A stretch of DNA of 64,000 nt from Gnetum montanum (lineage: Eukaryota > Streptophyta > Gnetopsida > Gnetales > Gnetaceae), in contig MNCI01026140.1 in NCBI GenBank assembly GCA_015680685.1, positions 131,854 through 195,853 on the forward strand, in the 5' to 3' direction. A program made the position numbers and the translations under genes. This document shows positions 58,466-64,000 of this stretch, in pieces. The notes below the pieces were generated by a model that made no database searches, was not told the origin of the DNA, and worked only from the letters and a program-made list of their open reading frames with translations. How positions within the stretch are numbered: position 1 is the stretch's first letter; every line of letters begins with the position of its first letter.

Positions 58466-59947
58466 TGTGTTCTTGTAGTTTTATGTTTTCATATGTAATG
58501 TGTAAGTTAAATGGAAGGATGCATAAAAAAAAAGCAAAACAAATTTATGAACAAAATGAAATGCCTGATCTAAGTAAGTAGGCAACATGTAAATGCGTAG
58601 GCTAGTGCGATGTAAATGAAAGAAAAAAATGCACAAGAAGTGAAGGCCAAGGGTAGGCAAGCATTTAGCGCATTTTTGGCCAAGGGAAGGTCTTGGTCAT
58701 GTAGTTGCTTCCTAACCTAGCATGGATTATGGAGCATGCAAGGCTTAGGATCCTATGGGACGTTGTTGGCTTCAACCACTCATTCTAGTGTTTTAGCCTT
58801 AGGTGCTGCATTGGTTGTTATAGGCGTACCACCAAGAAACTCTTCTTCTAAAACTTGTGCCATGTCTATGTCGTGGATAGCCAAAGAGGAAGCATTATCA
58901 CCATGGATGATAACTTGACCACCCTCATATGGAAGGTGGATTTCTTGGTGGATGGGAGAGGAGATGGCACGTAGTTGGGCTAGCGAAGGCCTACCTAGAA
59001 TCATGTTGAAACCTGACATCTCTTCTATGACAGTGAAATCTGCACTAGTGGGAAATTTCTCTCCTACCACGAAGGCTAAGTTGATGGTACCCTTGACTGT
59101 GATGTGTGATCCATTGAAGGATTTTAGACATGTGGTTTTGGTTGGCCTGATTTCATCTACCAGGCCTAGCTTGTCAATGACAGAATACAAGACTATGTTT
59201 GTCGCTGCACCATCATCAACATGTACCCTGCGGATTGTGCACTACCCAACATGAATGCTAATAGATAGTGGAGTTGTAGTAACCTCTCCTTGTTCAAGTT
59301 TGACTTTAACTGTATTATTGTGGAACACTAAAGATGTTGAACTTGATTCTTGTGGTGCAAGGGGTAGCATTATTGCATGGATGGATGCCTCATTTGCAGG
59401 GATGTCCTCCATAACCAAAATGGAGGCCAAGGCTTGGGCCAATGCTTGGTAGTGAGCAGATGATGTCATGACCAGGTCATACAAACTCAATGTTGTGTTC
59501 TTTTGCTTGAGCATTTATTTCACCTAGGTTAGTGCAGCTGCAAAGTCCTTGTCATTAGTTGTTGTGTTGGCTTTGACTTCCTCCATGTGGCTTGAGAGAT
59601 AGATCTCTCGAGAGGGGGACTTGGGCTTGGTTTGCTGGCTTGTTTGGGAGTAGGGGCCCTAGTGTTTAGTTGTTGCTTGTTAGTTGTGGCTTTTGGTTCA
59701 ACTGTGGGGGTTGCGAGGTGCTCATTTGTCCTCTTCCGTTACCATTTGGTGGGTCTACCCAGGTTGCTAGTGGAGTCAACCCTTGATGGAGGATGGATCG
59801 AGATGTTGCCTACTACTAGATTTCAGGTAGGTAAGGGGCTATCACATTGTGGCACCCTTATGATAAAGGGTGGCTTAGGTGGATTTTTTGTGTGGTCAAC
59901 TCGTTGTGGCACCTTGATAACAAAAGGTTTCCTAGCAGTTGTTTTTA

Positions 59948-59980
59948 TATGATGCCAGTTTAACGTCTTAGCGGATGGTT
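59948..59980. repeat. isolated hairpin motif inside gag-pro of C
   Basis: CCAGTTTAACGTCTTAGCGG lies within protein-coding gag-pro, between the zinc motif and protease, where B1 has no such motif. Confidence 0.6.
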
Positions 59981-61389
59981 ATTGTGGGACTTTGACCACA
60001 AAGGGTGCTGTGGTTGCTCAAGATGGCACTTTGACAACAAAGGGAGGCCTCTTGCTTGTGGAGGTAGAGGGGACCTTTGCCTTGCTAGGAGGCACACAGA
60101 TCACAAGAGGTTGTTGTGTAGGTTTGGGCTTGCCACCTATGCTAATGGAATTTATGACATAGGAGGCATCATCTATGTTGGATTGACTTGCCGTGTTAAG
60201 CACCAGTTGGCCACATTCTATCATTCTCTGCAACTCATCCTGCAAAGCATGATAGTTGTTTGTGCTATGACTAGCCAATTGGTGGTAATGACAATATTGG
60301 TCTAGTTTGAAGTGTTGTGGAACTGGGGGATCATTTGGCACTGCTAAAGCAGGGTTCCTTAGTAGTTCGCAATACCTATCATGTTTTTGGCAAGAAATTT
60401 CTGACACGTGTTTGTGTTGGATTTTCCCAGCTTTCAAGAGTTTCTCTAGTAGTTTAGAGGGTTGCACCGGTAGTGGTGTATACTTTCAGCGGTCCTTGCA
60501 CTGAAAGTTGGATCTTGGGGTAGCCCCTATTAGTGTAGGTGAGTCGGTGCTAGAATTGGAAATTTTGTTAGTTGGGCCTTTGGGCTGCTTAGCTATTGGG
60601 CCCCAGTTGGTTGTTTTTATGCTTGTGACTACATGCTTGCAAGCATGTTGGTTTTTGTAGGCCACATAGGCTGGATCATTGCTAGTTTGTGCTTCGTCCT
60701 CTATGCTTTTTGCTTGGGAAAAGGCTTGGCTAAGAGACTTTGGGGCTAGATAATATATTTTGGACTTAATAAAGTCATTTGCTGCACCTTTAAAGATGGC
60801 CAGTAGATGCACTTCTGCCAGGGGTTCATGCATTTCACTCAATGCAACATTCCAACGTTGGAGGAATTTTGGCATGGGCTCTAGAGGCCCCTATTTAACT
60901 TGCATCAACTGGTCAAGGGTTGCTTCAGGCTTTAGTTTGTACTTGAAGCGTGTCACAAACATGGTTATGAGATCCTTCAAAAAGGAGATTGAGGCCTTGG
61001 GTAGTGCATAATACCAGTCCAAGACCTTGCCAGTGAGTAACATGGGGAACACGTGCATGATGGTGTGTGGCCAAGCTTGAAGGAGTAGGCATTTAGATCA
61101 AAATATGACCAAGTGTGCATTAGGGTCCCCTTCACCATTGTACTTCGTAAATTGAGGCAGTTGGGCCCTGGTTGGAAGAGTTAGAGGTGGTACCATATGA
61201 CTTATGGGATCATCTTGGTAGAAGTCCACCACCTTAATGGTGTTAGAGGAGGTAGCCTTAAGTCAGTTGATCTCCTCCATCAAGCTTTGTATCAGCTGGA
61301 ATGCCTAATCCAAGCTTGGGGATATGCTAGCCGGTTGCATTGGCTAGGCTTGGGTTGGTTGCATAGCATAGGGTAGAATTATTGGTTGT

Positions 61390-61452
61390 GGAGTTTGCTA
61401 GTTTAGCATCGTAGCGGACGAGTGTTGCTAGTTTAATGTCATAGTGGATGAT
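61390..61452. repeat. two hairpin motifs inside the gag N-terminal region of C
   Basis: AGTTTAGCATCGTAGCGGAC and AGTTTAATGTCATAGTGGAT, about 35 bases apart, in the low-complexity part of gag. They are the same type as the array after pol. Confidence 0.6.
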
Positions 61453-62109
61453 TGCTAATGCAATGGCTGAGAGATGGGTGCGATGATTGGAGTGGGCCAC
61501 ACATGGATGGATTGGATGAACACCGTAGACACTGATGAGATAGGCGGGATGTAGGATGCCTAAATTGTTTGGGGCTAGGAGGTGGCCCCTGCATGAGCAT
61601 AGTGCTGGAAAAATGCATTAGTTGCTTGTGAGGAAGGCTGGATTGGCATGGTCACTATCTTAGAGGGGATGGATGGACCAAACTAAGGAGGGGCTATACT
61701 AGTGAGTAGTTGTTAGAAGACGGTGTGGAGGTGGCTTTCATGTTCGGAGTGGGCCTCAAACTCATCTTCCTTATTCTGTGAGGCTTCCTCGTAGGTTGTC
61801 CCTGCATCATGCTTGTTTGCATGGATGAGTTGGAACAACAACTGGTGGTAGGACTCCATGAGTATGAGTATGTCAAACAAGGAGGGGTTATACTCCCGCC
61901 CATTTCGGTCGACTCATTCATAATCATGTTTTGCCTCTAAATCGAGGTAATCCATTAGTAGTCCTACTTGGATTTTGGCACAAATGAAATTGTATTGTTC
62001 GTGGCTTAATGCGACATGCTTTGGCTGGATCATGGTATCAAATATGTTAGAAACCAACGTGGAAGGTTGACCTAGATTCATATTCACAGATCAGGTTGTG
62101 ATAATTATT

Positions 62110-62475
62110 GTTTGTAGAAAATGGCTAACTCTAAAACTGGCAGAAAATAGCTAACTCTGAAGATAGCAAAAAATGGCAAGAAAATAACTGAATCTGAAAA
62201 TAGTAGAAAAATGACTAAGTCTTCCAGTAGCAGCAAAACAATAGAAAAAATGAGTAAATCTGCCGATAGCAGAAAAATGATTAAATTTACCGATAACAGA
62301 AAAATAGTAGAAAAATGATTAAATTTGTCGATAGCAGGAAAATAGCAGAAAAAAATGAGTAAATCTGCCGATAGTAGAAAAATAGCAGAAAAATGATTAA
62401 ATTTTCCGATAGCAGGAAAAGGGCTAAATGTAAAAATACAGAGAAAATGCTAAGTATGAAAATGCAGAAAATTCA
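62110..62475 (-). repeat. 5' leader of Element C with short tandem repeats
   Basis: About ten degenerate units built from GCAGAAAAATG, ATTAAATTT and CCGATAG. It lies between the primer site and the gag ATG, where B1 has a different, 105-bp duplication. Confidence 0.75.
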
Positions 62476-62494
62476 GGCCCTCCTTCTAGTGCCA
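62476..62494 (-). other. primer-binding site of Element C (tRNA-Asn)
   Basis: On the minus strand TGGCACTAGAAGGAGGGCC, five bases from the LTR. Its first 17 bases match TGGCGCTAGAAGGAGGG, the complement of the plant tRNA-Asn 3' end, with one CpG-type change. Confidence 0.8.
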
Positions 62495-62499
62495 AAAAT

Positions 62500-63451
62500 T
62501 GTAGCAACAGAAAACATCGATGGCTAGAAACACCGAGAGGTCTTTGGGCACACAACCTAACCTCGAATTCGTGCATGGGCAGTGCTGGAGAAAATGGATT
62601 CAGGGTGCCCTGAACAATCTGGTTGATCAGACAGGGACTTAATCAGTGTACAATAACCCTTTTGCAAATAATAAAATAAAATGTAATGTGCACACAATTT
62701 AATGCTTAACAATGGCAAATAAATGTTGTGATCAACCAAAAAAAAGAGTTTAAATATAAAGATACACCACCCTGAAAAAAGGTACATGTATACAAAGTGT
62801 ACAATAGGCATAGTATGAGCAGAATCACTGCCTCGGTAGTGTTAGGCTGTGAAATCTGGTGCTCACTGTGATAAACTGTGCCACCTGGGTCGGTGGTCAC
62901 AGTATACCATGTAATGTGCCTCTCTGTCGGTGTGGTTTGCTTTGGGTCTCGTTCGCCCATGGAGCTAAGTGCTAGAATGCTAAAATCCAAATGCCCAAAA
63001 TAATAAAAAAAAAATGCCAACTGCTTTGCTCGGTCAAGAAATTGAAGCCTTCCCCCCTTTTTTCTCCCTCCTCCTTTTTTGGAAAAAGAGGGCACAGAGG
63101 TATTTATAGGGTTAGGATTAGCCCAAAATGCAAATCTAGTGCCACTTGGCAGTACAGTAGGTAACAATGCGTAACAACACATAACATCATGTAACAACAT
63201 GTAACATCATGTAACATAATGTAACAGTGCGTAACAGTGTACCAACACGTAACAGCATGTAACATCATGTAACAGCGAGTAACAACGTAGCATAACAGGG
63301 TGTTATGCTACGCTATGCAGCGTAGAAGTGTGTAACATCATGTAGCAGCGCGCAACATCGTAGCATAATAGGGTGTTAAAAGTGTCATCATTCCGACACT
63401 TAGAAAAATCTACAGTCGAGATGCCAAGACTTGAAATTTTGTGGTGTTTCA
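62500..63451 (-). mobile_element. 5' LTR of Element C
   Basis: 952 bp, TGTAGCAACAGAAAACATCG ... GTGGTGTTTCA. TATAAATA is at 63101-63108. GTAACA words fill 63160-63300. It is complete at both ends, unlike the 3' LTR. Confidence 0.88.
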
Positions 63452-63456
63452 GCATG
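63452..63456. repeat. target-site duplication of Element C, right copy (GCATG)
   Basis: GCATG directly after the LTR end GTGTTTCA. The B2 protease sequence resumes here with CCCTGTTGAAAGACC. Confidence 0.9.
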
Positions 63457-64000
63457 CCCTGTTGAAAGACCTCAGGCATGATGTCATTGTGGGCTTGATC
63501 TGGTCGACCAAGCCTAATTTTTCCACAATAGGGAAGGGGATGACATTCGTGGTAGCTCCATCATCAACGTGTACCCTTCGCATCTAGTGTTGGCTGACCT
63601 GAATTGTGATGAATAGAGGTGTTGTAGTCACCTGACCCCTTTCAGGATCTTCCCTAATGATGTCATTGTAGAAAGTCAGTTTAGACAGCTCTGGCTCTAC
63701 AGGTGCAGAGGGAAGCATGATCGAGTGGATCGCTTCCTCTTCTGCTGGCATGTCTTCATTGACTGGAATCACTGTCAACATGTGGATCAGAGCCTCGCGG
63801 TGTGGGACAGACATGATGATTAGGTCGTACAAGCTTAGTGTAGTGTCTTTTTGTTTTAGAGTTTGTTTGACCTGAGTGAAGGCATCCAATAGGTCTTGGT
63901 TGTCCCCCTTGTTTAACGCTTTCCTCCTCTTCTATTCGTCCTAGAAGATGGATTTCCTGAGGAGGGGTGACTTCGGATCTAGGTTCATATTCATTTTGGC
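63457..64000 (-). pseudogene. protease N-terminal part of B2 gag-pro, right of the insertion
   Basis: Matches 40330-40875 of B1. The protease active site VHVDDGATTN lies near 63580-63550. The upstream linker (63889-63584) has LKQKDTTLSLYDLI and MLPSAPVEPELSKL. It continues past the window toward gag. Confidence 0.85.

Larger units (their letters stand above)
58570..62081 (-). pseudogene. gag-protease of Element C
   Basis: ATG at 62081 (minus), MNLGQPSTLV, then ALSHEQYNFICAKIQ, the same segment as LAQQYEHYNFLCAK of B1. The gag core ends at 60875-60486 with HEPLAEVHLLAIFKGAANDF, the most intact part. The zinc motif near 60375 reads CHYHQLASHSTNNYH: its last Cys is Tyr. Protease (59190-58780) has FVVGEKFPTS and GFNMILGRPSLAQL, and the DDGAAT active site lies near 59225-59200. 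A NPC-VRKQL motif follows, with the stop at 58570. The protease frame differs from the gag frame by one step between about 60018 and 59514. Stops are fewer than in B1. It may supply particles for its own packaging, with RT and integrase from B-type elements. Confidence 0.83.
56096..63451 (-). mobile_element. Element C: non-autonomous Tat relative with gag-pro only, 7.36 kb
   Basis: LTRs at 56096-56986 and 62500-63451, primer site 62476-62494, gag-protease 62081-58570 on the minus strand, no RT, RNase H or integrase, and no antisense gene. It shares both LTR ends, the tRNA-Asn primer site, the gag-pro protein and the hairpin-motif array with B, so it is the gag-carrying, pol-lacking type (TR-GAG). 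It would need pol from a relative such as B. It sits inside the protease gene of B2 with a GCATG duplication. Confidence 0.88.
44117..64000 (-). mobile_element. Element B2: second Tat-type copy, runs off the right edge, split by Element C
   Basis: Same order as B1: shared LTR, polypurine tract, short tail, motif array, pol, 50-bp array, antisense gene, 27-bp array and gag-protease. It is interrupted at 56095/63452 by Element C. Its gag N-terminus, leader and 5' LTR lie beyond 64000. The tail lacks about 880 bases present in B1. Confidence 0.85.

Noticed and set aside
62476-62494. A tRNA-Asn gene
   Set aside because: Only 17-19 bases match; there is no cloverleaf. It is a primer-binding site.

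Overview
This is plant nuclear DNA from a large, repeat-rich genome. I found no intact host gene, apart from a 258-bp PPR-like fragment near the left end. The rest is retrotransposon sequence in several age layers. The lineage markers are plant-specific: Ty3/Gypsy Tat-type pol with a second, archaeal-type RNase H, a CX2HX4HX4C gag motif, and tRNA-Asn or tRNA-Asp primer sites. Nothing identifies the species. Most stops are TAG, TAA or TGA where a homologous copy has CAG, CAA, CGA or TGG, which fits decay of methylated DNA.

Layout: 1-2288 is AT-rich DNA with a hairpin, a 187-bp direct repeat and the PPR relic. 2289-3173 is an LTR of one family; it is followed by a decayed minus-strand coiled-coil gene resembling 'plant transposon protein' genes (to about 6340). 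About 6420-21292 is Element A, an old Tat-type element on the minus strand with its 5' LTR at 19850-21292; its 3' LTR was not found. 21690-23480 is a decayed LINE (minus). 24025-27599 is the 5' end (LTR, primer site, gag) of another old LTR element on the plus strand. It is cut at 27599 by a younger Tat array.

The array is LTR(27600-29273)-internal B1-LTR(44117-45848)-internal B2, running off the right edge, all on the minus strand. The middle LTR has a primer site on one side and a polypurine tract on the other, so two elements share it. B2 is split by Element C (56096-63451), a non-autonomous relative with LTRs and gag-protease but no pol, flanked by a GCATG target duplication.

The main discovery candidate is in A, B1 and B2. 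Between protease and reverse transcriptase lies a gene on the opposite strand. B1 and B2 support a seven-exon model of about 1,150 codons with conserved exon lengths, splice phases and stop, a TATA-like box upstream and an AATAAA downstream. Arrays of a short hairpin-forming motif (core AGTTTAAGG) lie on both sides of this gene in B1 and B2 and again after pol. The minus strand has an acceptor-like site just before pol. The antisense gene may therefore sit inside an intron of the element's own gag-pol transcript. The pro-RT intron of Ogre-type elements is a known parallel; an opposite-strand spliced gene inside it is, to my knowledge, not standard.
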